Shown here in pieces: positions 22,808 through 33,500 of a stretch of 64,000 bases of DNA; positions within the stretch are counted from its first letter, which is position 1, and each line of letters begins with the position of its first letter. This DNA comes from Pyrenula massariospora (taxonomy: Eukaryota > Ascomycota > Eurotiomycetes > Pyrenulales > Pyrenulaceae): assembly GCA_021030905.1 (NCBI GenBank), contig JAGFMI010000003.1:1860001-1924000 (forward strand), written 5' to 3'. Made by a program: the position numbers and the translations under genes. Under the pieces are notes generated by a model. The model was not told where the DNA came from and made no database searches. It saw only the letters and a program-made list of their open reading frames with translations.

Positions 22808-24945
22808 TCAAGAGACATTGCGCTGCTCTTCCAGCTCTCTTTCCAGCTCCTCCAACTGCCATCTACCATGGTTGTTCTCCAATCGCACGAGTAGCCCTTC
22901 TCCATTGGCCTCCATCACATTCACCACCCCCAATCCGCTCATGCGATTTCTTAGCTTCGCTTCCAGCGACTGCAAGACCGCCATCTGTGAGGAAGTCCAC
23001 ACCGGCATATTGCGTGGCTGGGTGAAGATAGCTATTAGCAGGAAAACAAGCGTGAGAATGTCGAGGGCGATGGCGGGTGTCAGCCAGGCGAAATTGACAG
23101 TGATATAGAGCTCGGGGATCGTGGCATTGCCGGGAATGGAGGAGGGAGTTTCGGAGGAATTCCGGAGACTAGGGATGAGGTGCGTCAGTCATGATTTTGC
23201 AGAGGTGATTCATTTAGTTGGCAAGGACAGAGGACACATACGAGTTGGTCATGCTGATAGCCGTGTTTTGAAGCAATGTCCGAACGCCGTCTTCAGCACC
23301 AGAAGGCGCGTCATATATCGCAGACTCGAAGGCATGAGCGGCATCAGAGTTATAAAATATACGGGCAGAGTCCGCTTGAGGTGGATGTGACGCATGCCCT
23401 GTGAACGTTGCCGCGGATAGATAGCCCTGATGCATATATTTAGTAGTTTGAGACATGAAGAAGGTTTCGTCCCCCCAGTCTGCCATGATAGCCGAAAAAG
23501 ACGTGGTCGTGTTTTTTGTTTGCTTGAGCTCCCAGTCCAGGTTGGTTTGTCGACTGAGCTCTAGTGTAGTCGTAATCCCATCCACTGTAGAAGTATTCCA
23601 CGCCTGCAAACAAAGGTCAAGGGTACCTTTAAAGGCTCGGAGTTGTTCTGTGTAATTAGTGCGTTCTTCGTAGAGTCTTCCTAGGTCAGAATAGTAGATG
23701 ACGTAAGAATTGACCAAAGTGTTCGTCTGAATCGGTGGATTCCTGATGGGATTACTTGCGCCAACGAACAAGGTTTGTCGGTCGGACGCCTTCATTTGAG
23801 ACTCGTCCCACGTATGGTACCGATCTAAGGTTGAAACCGTGTAATTGCAGTCGTATCTTAGTTCTGCCTCTTCCTCATGACGACAAGACTTGACTATCTC
23901 GGATGTAGCATCTTCTACAGATGAACACACTGCTAGAGACGTATATTGAGGCCAGCTGCATGTACCAGTTGGGCAGTCAGCTTGGACGTCGGAAAGGTTT
24001 GCCCTTTTAGTGTAAAGGCCGAGGAGTATTGCTGACTTCATAGAAGCGGTGACAGAGTCGTAGTGATATGAACCGCCTGTTTCAGAAACTACAGAAGTGT
24101 CAGTCTTGTTTAATATAGCAATCACATTAATTTTTATTAGCTCTAACAAATGGAAAATTACGTAGACGTATACAATGAATGGCGTACAAATACTATCGCT
24201 CCCAGTAATGCCTGGGTAAGTGTTATACTGGACGCTTCGTTCGATAAAGGCGCTAGTTACATTCTTAGGGCGAGAGTCGGTAGTAGTTACAGATTCAACA
24301 GCCATCGGGCTTAGTATCGGCAAGAGGAAGAAGATGACGGCGCCAATTGATACAAATTCTCTGCCGGGTGTGAGTTTGCAAGAGTCTTCATAGGAGAAAA
24401 ACTCACGCTACACGAACACGAAAGAAAAGAATGAGATTGTCAAGTGGACCACCACGGCTCGATCGATCAAAATATTCCAGATCAATCAAAGGTCTGCCAA
24501 AGGCTCTGTTACCTTGAGAGTACAATGATCTCCTGGTCAGAAACCACCGCCATTTGAGTTGACTAACACATCCGGTTAGGGGGGTCATAAGGGCCATTTG
24601 TTCAAAGGTTGACAGAATGCTGACGATAGTGTCAATTCCAAGCTTCGAGTGGAAGTTTTCAAGGGCCTGGTTGTGGAAGACACGCAAGATGATGATAATC
24701 ATGAGAAGATATACAGTTGCCACGAGCCACCAAAAGGTCTCCGTCGCCCATGGTAGGTCAAGCCAAAGCGCATGATGGATACCTTGCCAGGTGGTTTTTT
24801 GGAACTGGTGGTGATTTCTGGGCTGTGGATCGACTTCATAAGGACCAGCTCTGTTATGAGCGGTGTGTTCGTACGGCTCGGAAGCACCTTCGACAGGCTC
24901 ACGCTGCTGGGTGGTTGAAATTGGGGAATAGTCAGCAGACGCCAT
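22808..24945 (-). CDS. DUF3176 multi-pass membrane protein
   Basis: Four exons on the minus strand, 24945-24407, 24360-24194, 24088-23242 and 23168-22808, with introns of 46, 105 and 73 bp, encode 637 residues. Helices near the N-terminus (FWWLVATVYLLMIIIILRVF, then FVSIGAVIFFLLPILSPMA after the splice) precede a large non-cytosolic domain with CPTGTCSWPQYTSLAVCSSV, the cysteine pattern of DUF3176, and many N-x-S/T sites. A last helix (WLTPAIALDILTLVFLLIAIF) leads to a coiled C-terminus. Function is unknown; the family is confined to filamentous ascomycetes. The longest open stretch begins at TTG 25017; ATG 24945 is the usable start. The 105-bp intron is 3n and stop-free, and its translation is hydrophobic. 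Confidence 0.85.
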
Positions 24946-26789
24946 GCTGTGATCCAGCGACAAGAGTGAGGAAATGTTGCCGTGACTTCTAAACTGATTG
25001 AAAACAACCGGACACAAGGGAATAGCAGCGGGTACTACGCAGTCAAGTATTTGAGCTTCCAGTGGAGCCTCGTCATTTACCTTATTTGGGAGAAGATTCT
25101 CTCAGGAGCGTGCACCACAAGGGGGCTTAGAGATCTTGTGCGGCTAGTTCAAGTCGCCATGCATGTGAAGAGGTGGCGTGCCAAGAGGAAAGAAGAGCGA
25201 ATAGCTCGAAAGGTTTCAGTGCTGTGCTTGGAGGTGGTGTACACATCGCGTGGATGAAAAGCCACTGGTCGACCAGCGGGATGACGCTCCTTGCCTTGTT
25301 AGATGCCTTGCACGGTACACATCGTGAGAGGCCGACGTATTTACGCCACCACTTAGATGCCGCCATCGACGGAAGCCAGAGCCGGACTTGAACATGATCA
25401 AGCTGCTATCGTCAGCTGTGCTTGGAAAAAGCAAGGAGCATGTTGCAGAGTGTTCAGTTAATACTTGAAGCAAGAAGAAGTACTCAGGTTCAGGCTTTGA
25501 AGGCGGAACGATGCGAGGAAGGGGAAGCTAGTTTAGATCTTTTGGGGATAGCGTGCTTTACTCCTCGCCCTCGATTTTTTAGCTCAAGACCAGTCGACGC
25601 AACCTCAGCTCTGTCATTGTCGGTCCGGCAGGAGAACAATACCGAGAGCTGCAGTAGACATCATAGGAACAACTAAATCTTGGCCGTTAAACCCCAAATT
25701 CCATTAGAGTTGCATTTCCCCAAGTGCTGGATGTGCCACTCCGATGTACTTTTCTCAGTACGATCCAGAGAAGGGTGTTGAGATCATGCGATGCAGTATG
25801 TTCACCTTCGGTGTCCGTCTTCTGGCAAAGCCAAAAAAATCCAACATCGCTTCCTGTCGTCTTGAATCTTGTCAGTGATTACTGCCACCGACGTCAGGAA
25901 AAACAAACTCTAAATGCCGCGCTCGTGTCGAATCCTGCGGTGTAACAGAAACAGACAACGTGCAAAGATGGCAACATCTAACGAGCTGTCGGTCTGGGAT
26001 CATTTGGTGACTATATCCAGGCGATCTTTCGCAATACCCTGAGATTCTCTGAAGATTCCAAGCTCCCGGCCTAGAGTCTAGATTGCACAAATTCACTTCT
26101 AGCAACTTCAGATGCTAACAATCTGCGCCCAGCGCCGCCAGCAACTGACGTGCGAGGCAACACCTACATTTTGTTTTCTTTATGCCTTCTATGCAGCTGC
26201 AGGAATTTTTTGAAGATTCATTATAGGAGGTATCAGGCATCGGAAAGCTTTAGTCGTTACCACAGAGGGGAACGGCATTAATACGGTGTGAAGTTTTACC
26301 TCAAGACCGAGGTGATAGCTGACAGGAACTGTTATTCAGTTCTCTTTATGGACGTCCACCAGCCGCCGACGGAATATTATGCAACCTAAGCTATCTCTAC
26401 CGATGGTGATGGCTATTATTATTCTGATCGTTTCCCATTTCGGTTATCATGCAAATGTTTATTTCAAGAATCGTCTGTCAAATTCTCAGTGAAAGCCCTT
26501 TATAGTTATTTCAAAAAGACTGAGCAAAAATCCTTTACTTGAGGAATCAGTTCATTGGTGCCGCATTGGAAAGTATTCTTTCACCAGAGATCCACCACAA
26601 TCACAGCGCGCAAAACGGTCTGTTACCCGCGTGACACTTTCTCGTCATTTCTAGTGACTTTGACAGACCAACTTTCTACCTAGGATCAGATCGACAGACA
26701 ACCTAGTCCGCAAATCCAACGACGGATCACACTCCACAACATCCTTCACCACACCCATCCCTCTTCACTGGCACTTCCACGGCCCACAT
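24946..26789. other. Intergenic region
   Basis: 1.8 kb between the DUF3176 start and the 3' end of the secreted protein. Short open frames only; no motif or repeat was recognised. Confidence 0.45.
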
Positions 26790-27110
26790 TCATCCGCCGC
26801 AGATGAACTTGAAAGAACCCCCTCTCCCCGGAAAGCCCGCGCATCCAGAGCTCCCGCTCCCGCCGGCATTGGAGTCCACATTCCCGCACGCATTGTCGGT
26901 GAACATGATCAGCTGGCACCCTCCGAGGCCGGTTGACCATCCGACAGATGCACCTTGCTGCCTGGTGCAGGAGTAGTCGAGGTTGTTGGAGCTCTGCTCG
27001 ACCGTTCCCGTGCAGTCGCCGTAGTAGTACTGGTTCGCGTAGTCCGCGCGGACAGTGGACGCGACGAGGGCGAAGCCCAGGAGGAAGGCGCTGGAGATGA
27101 GCCTGGTCAT
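26790..27110 (-). CDS. Small cysteine-rich secreted protein (effector candidate)
   Basis: A single exon of 106 residues. Residues 1-22 (MTRLISSAFLLGFALVASTVRA) are a clear signal peptide with an A-x-A-type cleavage end. The mature part of about 84 residues contains six cysteines (GDCTG, YSCTR, GGCQL, NACGN, SGCAG, FICGG), giving three possible disulfides, and is rich in Gly, Ser and Asn. Size, secretion and Cys content are those of fungal small secreted proteins, some of which are effectors; I do not recognise a named family. The gene stands alone between gaps of 1.8 and 1.6 kb. A TATA-like element and an inverted repeat lie upstream. Confidence 0.8.
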   Translation of the reverse strand: MTRLISSAFLLGFALVASTVRADYANQYYYGDCTGTVEQSSNNLDYSCTRQQGASVGWSTGLGGCQLIMFTDNACGNVDSNAGGSGSSGCAGFPGRGGSFKFICGG

Positions 27111-27249
27111 GGCTGGGGGCGGATCGTTGTGATGATTACTTTGACGTGTTGGGCTGGAATGTGTCAGTTCATGGCTACGTTGTGTCCGTTCAGAGGGGAG
27201 ATGCGCACAGATTATCGGATCACTAGAATTGTGCTGAATTCGTGTTTCT

Positions 27250-27288
27250 CTGTCCTGAGATCTTTTTTCATTCAGTTTCTCAGGACAG
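27250..27288. repeat. Perfect 11-bp inverted repeat upstream of the secreted-protein gene
   Basis: CTGTCCTGAGA at 27250-27260 and TCTCAGGACAG at 27278-27288 are exact reverse complements with a 17-nt loop. The repeat lies 140-178 bp before the ATG on the minus strand, just downstream of a TATA-like element. It could be a hairpin in the 5' leader or a palindromic factor-binding site. Confidence 0.75.
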
Positions 27289-27295
27289 CTTTATA
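27289..27295 (-). promoter_or_regulatory. TATA-like element of the secreted-protein gene
   Basis: Reads TATAAAG on the minus strand, about 180 bp before the ATG at 27110, abutting the inverted repeat. Confidence 0.4.
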
Positions 27296-28713
27296 GGTAC
27301 GACGGCCGTGCAGTGTCTTACGCTTCTAAGATAATGGGCTGCATCATCGACGACGAATTGTAAAATCTAATCAAGGTCAGGAGACTCTGTCGATCTTGCG
27401 AGCGTTCGGTATAAAAAGAAATAGAAAAGCTGCTTTTAGTCGATCCCTACGATGATTGATAGGTCCGTAGTGCACGCTCTTCGCCCTGATTGGTACATCT
27501 CATTGCCAAAGCACATCGCTAGTCTAAAGCGCTTACAGCAGGCTTGGGTATACGCGGAGCAGAGTACGAATAAATCCTCGTCAGCGTGAAAGTGGAGCGA
27601 TTCCGCGAGGGCAGTTACCCGATTGGGAAGTCAATTTCTCAGCTTGGTTCCTGGGATGTGTACGATTTAATTTCTTACGCATAGATAAATCTTTCGCGAT
27701 CTGACCTAGCAATGCTGGCGCAGATCTCCTGATTCTGGCCGAATACCTAGAAAGGGGAATGTATTGGTAGGAAGCCGCGGGCGCCTGGGGTAGAGTCGGC
27801 AAATTCCAGACGTGCTTATTTAAACGAACTCTGCGTGTTTACGAAGACCATGGAAACCATCTCAGCTAGAACGGAATCGATTTCATCATTGTCCTGCCCA
27901 CTCTAGCCTCACGATGTCTTGTTCCGAAAACAGCATATGTACGGACGCGAGGACATCTTTGGGGTCTATTCACGTTGCAGGACCCAGGCATTGATTTTTG
28001 CTGCTCCAACACTGCTTTTCTTAAGTTTCGTCATACGGAGATTTTCGTTTGTCTTATTGCTTAAGACTCCTAATAATCACCAGACTAATTGAAAATCCAC
28101 CATCTTTCTTCTTACTCTGATAGACCAGAAGGAGAGATTAACGACGTTGCTCCAGAGGAGTAGCATTAGGATTCCGCATCCACGAACGAATCGCAAAATA
28201 GTGCTCGCACCAGACTATTCTCGCATTGATTATCGCGCTTCGATGATGTAGCCAAAGCTTTGATATTCGATGGGCAATCCCGGGGTAGCCTAGAAATTGC
28301 TAGCTTTGATAGAGGATTGACGTGAAGGTCTGCTAACGTACGCTTTTCGAATTTAGGGATGGTTTCCGACGATTCCCGCTAGGTAAGCTTCTCACTGTCG
28401 AGAAGAAATTTGAATTATTCCCTTAACACAGCTAGATTACTGCCCTGTATGGTAAGCGGGAATTCAGCCTCTGCGGAATCCTGGATTCAGTGATAGGGAT
28501 CGATAGCAAGGCTCCACAGACGTCCGACGTGAGACATTAAAAAGCCAATTCAAAGAGCTTTAAATTCCAACTCCATTTCTCATCCTTCTGATTTTATGTA
28601 ACTCTAGTGCTTCCAAACGAGAATCACGCAACAAAGTCAATTCCACAGTCATTTTCTTTGGCCACTCCCATCTACACTGGTTGCAGACCCCATCCGCCGA
28701 TCTCTTAGCAAAA
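27296..28713. other. Intergenic region
   Basis: 1.4 kb between two divergent genes (secreted protein and DUF4267). TATAAAAAG on the plus strand near 27410 is not close to any start codon. No gene was seen. Confidence 0.45.
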
Positions 28714-29247
28714 ATGTCCACAACAAACTCCACCCTCTCCATGTCCTCCGTCCAACAAGCCGCCCTCCCAGTCCTCACAACCATCCTCATGGCCACCGGC
28801 CTTCTCGGCGGGGCCTACACCTTCGCCTCGCCAATGGAGGGCGCCAAACTGTTCGGCCTCGTGGCCCCAACCTCAACCGACAGACGCGTGCAGGCCTGGC
28901 AACGCGCCTACGTCAAAGTGCACGGCATCCGCAACTTTGCCAATGGCGTCGCCTTCTTCGGCCTGGCGGGGTTCTGGCGCTTTTCGGCGCTGTGTCGGTC
29001 GTCGCCGTTGGCGGCGCTGGCGGTGAAGCGGAGCCTGGGGGTGATTTTGTTGGCGGGGACGGTGGTGCCGATCGCGGATGGGTGGATTATTTCGGAGTTT
29101 GTGCGGGCGGTGGAGGAGGCGGAGGAGAAGGGCGGCGGTGATGGTGGTGAGGATGAGGCATTGGAGATTGGGAGGAAACAGAGCAAAGGGCATTTCTTTA
29201 CGACGTTGCCGGTTGCGGCGATTGGGCTGGGGTGGTTGTTTTCCTGA
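28714..29247 (+). CDS. DUF4267-type small membrane protein
   Basis: A single exon of 177 residues with about four hydrophobic segments (PVLTTILMATGLLGGAYTFA, FANGVAFFGLAGFWRF, SLGVILLAGTVVPIADGWII, TLPVAAIGLGWLF). The pattern HGIRNFANG...  PIADGWII fits fungal DUF4267 proteins of unknown function. A Glu/Gly-rich loop precedes the last helix. ATG 28714 is chosen; the longer open frame starts at TTG 28681. Third positions switch abruptly from C to G at about 28970. Confidence 0.75.
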   Translation: MSTTNSTLSMSSVQQAALPVLTTILMATGLLGGAYTFASPMEGAKLFGLVAPTSTDRRVQAWQRAYVKVHGIRNFANGVAFFGLAGFWRFSALCRSSPLAALAVKRSLGVILLAGTVVPIADGWIISEFVRAVEEAEEKGGGDGGEDEALEIGRKQSKGHFFTTLPVAAIGLGWLFS

Positions 29248-29726
29248 AGGGGCTTTTGATTTTGGGTACGTGATGCGCTTCTGGGAATGTCTATTTCGCT
29301 ACTCGAGGCAGTATTCTCTTATTCGGACCGCCCATCTCCGATCTTTCTCGTGTACTATTAGGATGATAATATTCCACTCCTATCTCGGTCCTACTGGCTC
29401 TAGCCATGCACTTATATATCCTTTCTGTAGATTTGTCAATGGTCTTAGCTGGGCTCCCATCGCCAGACAAACGGCATGCCAGTCTGACTGCAAACCGTGA
29501 CGCCTACGTATTCATGTATGTAGAAGGTTAGGATGTCGCATTTGGCGTTAGTTCAAAACGTGGTCGTCGTCCGCCGAACACCCTAAATCATATTCTCAGA
29601 CTCGGGAGTATCCTCTGTCTCACCATCTGCAGCTACTAAGGCGCTGGAGAGCGGCATACCTTGAAATCCACGGCGCAGCTCATATCCCCTACCACACTTG
29701 TTTAGTCTTTGGCCCACGAAATGCGT
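29248..29726. other. Intergenic region
   Basis: About 480 bp after the DUF4267 gene with nothing recognisable. Confidence 0.45.
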
Positions 29727-30210
29727 TTAGGGCATATCATATCCTGCTACACCGATGAGCGTGTCTGCGTCTACGTTTCTACATGAGGCCCACGGAGCGA
29801 CGGGGATTTTGGTCGAGTCCTCTACACAAGTTGTGAGCCCGATGACTTCGGCTGCAGGATCCGCACAACGATTGCGGTCATCGTGAAGGAAATTGGGAAT
29901 CTGTTTCTGTAGGTCATTGCTAAGTGCGAGTCCCTCATTCTCACTATGTAAACACGAGGCGGAGTCTGCTTTATTTGTTTTAATAACATCTTCTACGTTA
30001 CTAAAGGCAATACCAGGACCAGCTTCGGAAGTCAAGAAATTTTAGATGCAGACATCAGACATAGAACAGAGTATTAAAAACTTTCGAACCTAGGTCAGTC
30101 CGAGCTTGCTTTGCGTCGAGTGTTCCGTCACTGCCATAGCCATTGTTTTGCACTATCAAAGTGGAGGATGCAAGAAGAGGAGGCAAAAGGAAATATACTA
30201 GATTTTGTGT
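29727..30210 (-). pseudogene. Remnant of a possible small secreted protein gene lacking a start codon
   Basis: On the minus strand a hydrophobic, signal-like stretch (VYFLLPPLLASSTLIV, about 30200-30150) runs into NNGYGSDGTLDAKQARTDL. It can be joined by a GT-AG intron (GTTCG... CCGAAG) to a 100-residue open stretch ending at 29727 with four cysteines (ASCLH, NRCAD, TTCVE, ASCRN). No in-frame ATG precedes the hydrophobic part; an in-frame stop comes first. Either the start lies in an exon I could not find, or the start was lost. No family was recognised. Confidence 0.3.
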
Positions 30211-30587
30211 GACTATAAGATATTCTATCGACTACTGATTTACCGTGTGCTTGAGCTAGCTTTGGCCGAGATACCGATAGTTTCATTCATTCTTTCCTCT
30301 CCTAATTGTACCATTGATACAACGACTATCACTGTGGTAGCAATGATATCTCCTTTCTCAATCTCGTTACGAGAATACGCTTCACTTCTTCTCATTGACG
30401 AATTCGATCAATCCAGGATCGCGTAGGAATCCACAGTCTCTTGGATGCAACAAGCCTGAATCTGATGGGGTAATCTGTCCGACAACTGGCAAAGCTTTAC
30501 GATCAGGCAAAGATCGTGACTCTCAAAGGGCATATGGGTTCATCGAGCGAATGGTGAGGCATCTGCGACGTATTAGTAAAAGAACTG
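30211..30587. other. Intergenic region
   Basis: About 380 bp downstream of the SSD1 stop codon. No supported gene. Confidence 0.4.
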
Positions 30588-33500
30588 TCATTCAAACGGT
30601 GTGGATACGAACGGAGGACTCTTTGAGAGATCAGTTTTGAGGATGATCGGAACACGCGTCATCTCTGTCACATCTTGAATGAACTCGCCATCCTCCTCTC
30701 TCAGTTTGAAGTAGCTCAAGAACTTCTCCTTGTTAGTTAATTTGCCCTCTGGGATCTCACCACTGCCGGATGCGAGCTTTGGGTCGGAATGTGTCCGGTG
30801 AGGATGGCCGGAAGACAGGCCATTCCGTGTAGGCGATGGTGGCATACTTTGAGTGGTTCGGTCAACGGGCGAATTTAGGGATACGCCAGCAGCCGCCTCA
30901 GTCACTTCAGACACGTCATCGTCATCGTCAAAAAGCGCATCAACATCATCAGTCGACATGCTACCAGTATCCATCTGTTTTCGTTGTGTTTCTTTTGCAT
31001 GCTGCTTGGCTGCCTCGGCGTCTTGAACCGCACTTCCGGTCTTGGTACCACGATTATTTCCACGAGAGCCCGAAGACGCCTTCGGTCGTTCATCTTCCGG
31101 AACATATGCCGATGACGGAACGCCCTTTTCCCAGTATAATTCCAGAACGCGCTCATCCTTGCGGAATTCAGCTTTCTTTAGAGGTAACTGATCGCAATGC
31201 ACGCGCTTTTCGAAGCCGTATTCGGGAATCAAAACATCAAACGCCGATTCATAGACACAAATGACAACACCTTCAGCGATAAGATCGGCGCCAAGATCTT
31301 GTCGCTTGCGATCCATCAATCTGCAGGACTCAATGTGAACACTTTGCTCTTGCGCGCTCTGAGCAGAATCTTTCTTGTTGTTACACTGCTCTGCAGTCTT
31401 CGATAACGTCTCCACGTCCTCGGACAATTCAATAGCACCATTGGAGAGGACCGCCTCAAGCTGCCGGTGAACTATGACGTCTGCATAGCGGCGAGTTGGA
31501 TTGGTGAAATGAGTGTATAGTGGAAGGTTCAACGAATAGTGTTGACGTTGCTGCTCCGTAACCATATTGGCAATGTAATATTTCGCACGTGACATTGCCT
31601 TCACAAGCAGTGTTTCCATTCCCTGTGAATTGTTAGCCAGTCAGAAGACGCAAAAAGTTGCACATATGTACCTTTCGAAAGTCGGCGTCAGAAACCTTGA
31701 AAAGACTATTCTGCAAAGTACCACTGCTCGCGGTATCAATCTCATAGCCGGCCTTGGTCATCCGTTCTGCGAACGTTGCGAGGCGCCTGGAGTTCGGTGA
31801 CCCTTGTCGACGCAGGAGAGCCTTTTCGGGGATTGTGGCAAACAGCTTGTGTGCAACGAAGTAGTTCGCCTTATGACTGAGCTCTTCAATGAGCTCATGC
31901 GCGACTGAAGAGTCGAAGATATTGTGCTCAACAGGGACATTCTCATCATCGAGCTGGTACAGCAGGCGTAGCGGTGGAATGTTTATGGACCTATTACCGA
32001 ACCTTACTTCCCGAAATTTTGTCGCCAAATTCTGAAAAAGTTAGCTATCGCCAGTAAACCGGGGGAAATTCTTACGTGGAGTGTCTTGATATTCTCTGTA
32101 GTAGCTCCATGTAGCTCGACGTTATTTTTGCCGCTAATGACGGCATCAACCTCGTCGTAGGTCAATTTACCTGCGCTCTTGATCACGGATTTTCCGATCC
32201 AAGGTTCCTCCTCAACCTTCCCAGTCTGAGGGTCAGCTTCGAATACAACACTGACTGTGAGTCGACCTTTCCCAGGTAAAAGAGAACAAAGGTCGGCCGA
32301 GAGCTTAGGCGGAAGCATATTGACTGCGCGATTCATTAGGTAGACTCCTGTACCGCGCTTTTTGGCTTCTCGGTCGACTAAAGAGTTGGATTTGACGAAA
32401 TGGGCAATATCAGTGACGTGGATACCGATCTGCACTTTACCATTGTCCAATGTTTTGACATGAATAGCGTCATCTAACTCTTTGGCGCCATTTGGATCAA
32501 TAGTAAAAGTTGTCTCGCCTCGAAAATCGCGGCGAGATTCCAGTGAAGCTTCACTCTCACTTTCGATTGACCAGTCGTCAAACCCAACATTCTTAAGGAC
32601 CGCATCGGAAAACTCATCTGAGCCGAAATTATTGTCTCTGAGAAGAGCATCAGTCTCAACCTTGAGGTTACCCATCTCGCCAAGGTTCTCAACGAGTGTT
32701 CCGAACGGATGAAGCGATGTGATAGGCCATCGCTTAATGCATGCAACAAAGATGCGATTGGCATAGTCTTGGTGCCTCTCAACAAAGTCTCTTGGTGCCT
32801 GCTCAGTTGGGATCGCAATCAACGGAACCCGCTTATCAGTGGGTTTGAACCATACAATCTTAGGCTTCTCTTGTTGACGTTCCGAATGTTGGCGACCATG
32901 TGACCCGTCACGAGCTTGCCGCTCAGCCTCTTGCTTCTCCTTTGTCGCTTGGCTGCTCGGTCGCAACAAGCCTAAAGTCCCAGAGAACATCTGACCAGCA
33001 ACTCTTTCAACAACTGCCACGACGTGTCCAGCATACAGCGGTTTCTGCTCGTCGCTGATCTCTTCTTCTTCCATTAGGAGAAGGCTCTGGCCCTCAACTT
33101 CGACATCATCATTTTTCTTCTGGGTAGGGCGTTGTCTTAGGCTCCCTCTGCGCCTGATGCTGCCATCTGGTGCGATTGACTGAGATTCACCGTTCGCAGC
33201 GCTATCGTTCTTGGCACCTTTATCGGCCCCGCTGCCGGCGCGAGTGTCTGTAATATCCTTCCGTTTCTTTTTCTCCTCCTTTTCGCGCTTTTGGCCCCAG
33301 ACTTCGTCCACGTCAAGCAGCTCAACAGCGACAAGATCTCCCTCAAGAGCCCGATTTCTATCCTTGCTACCACAGATAAAGATGTCGGCATCTAAATCTG
33401 ATGTGGTGACGTAGGCGTCAGAACGATTCTTTTTGTTTACTCGAAGGATACCAGCAACAAGCTGACCATCTGCTAGTAACGCCGGAAGAGTTGCCTGTGG

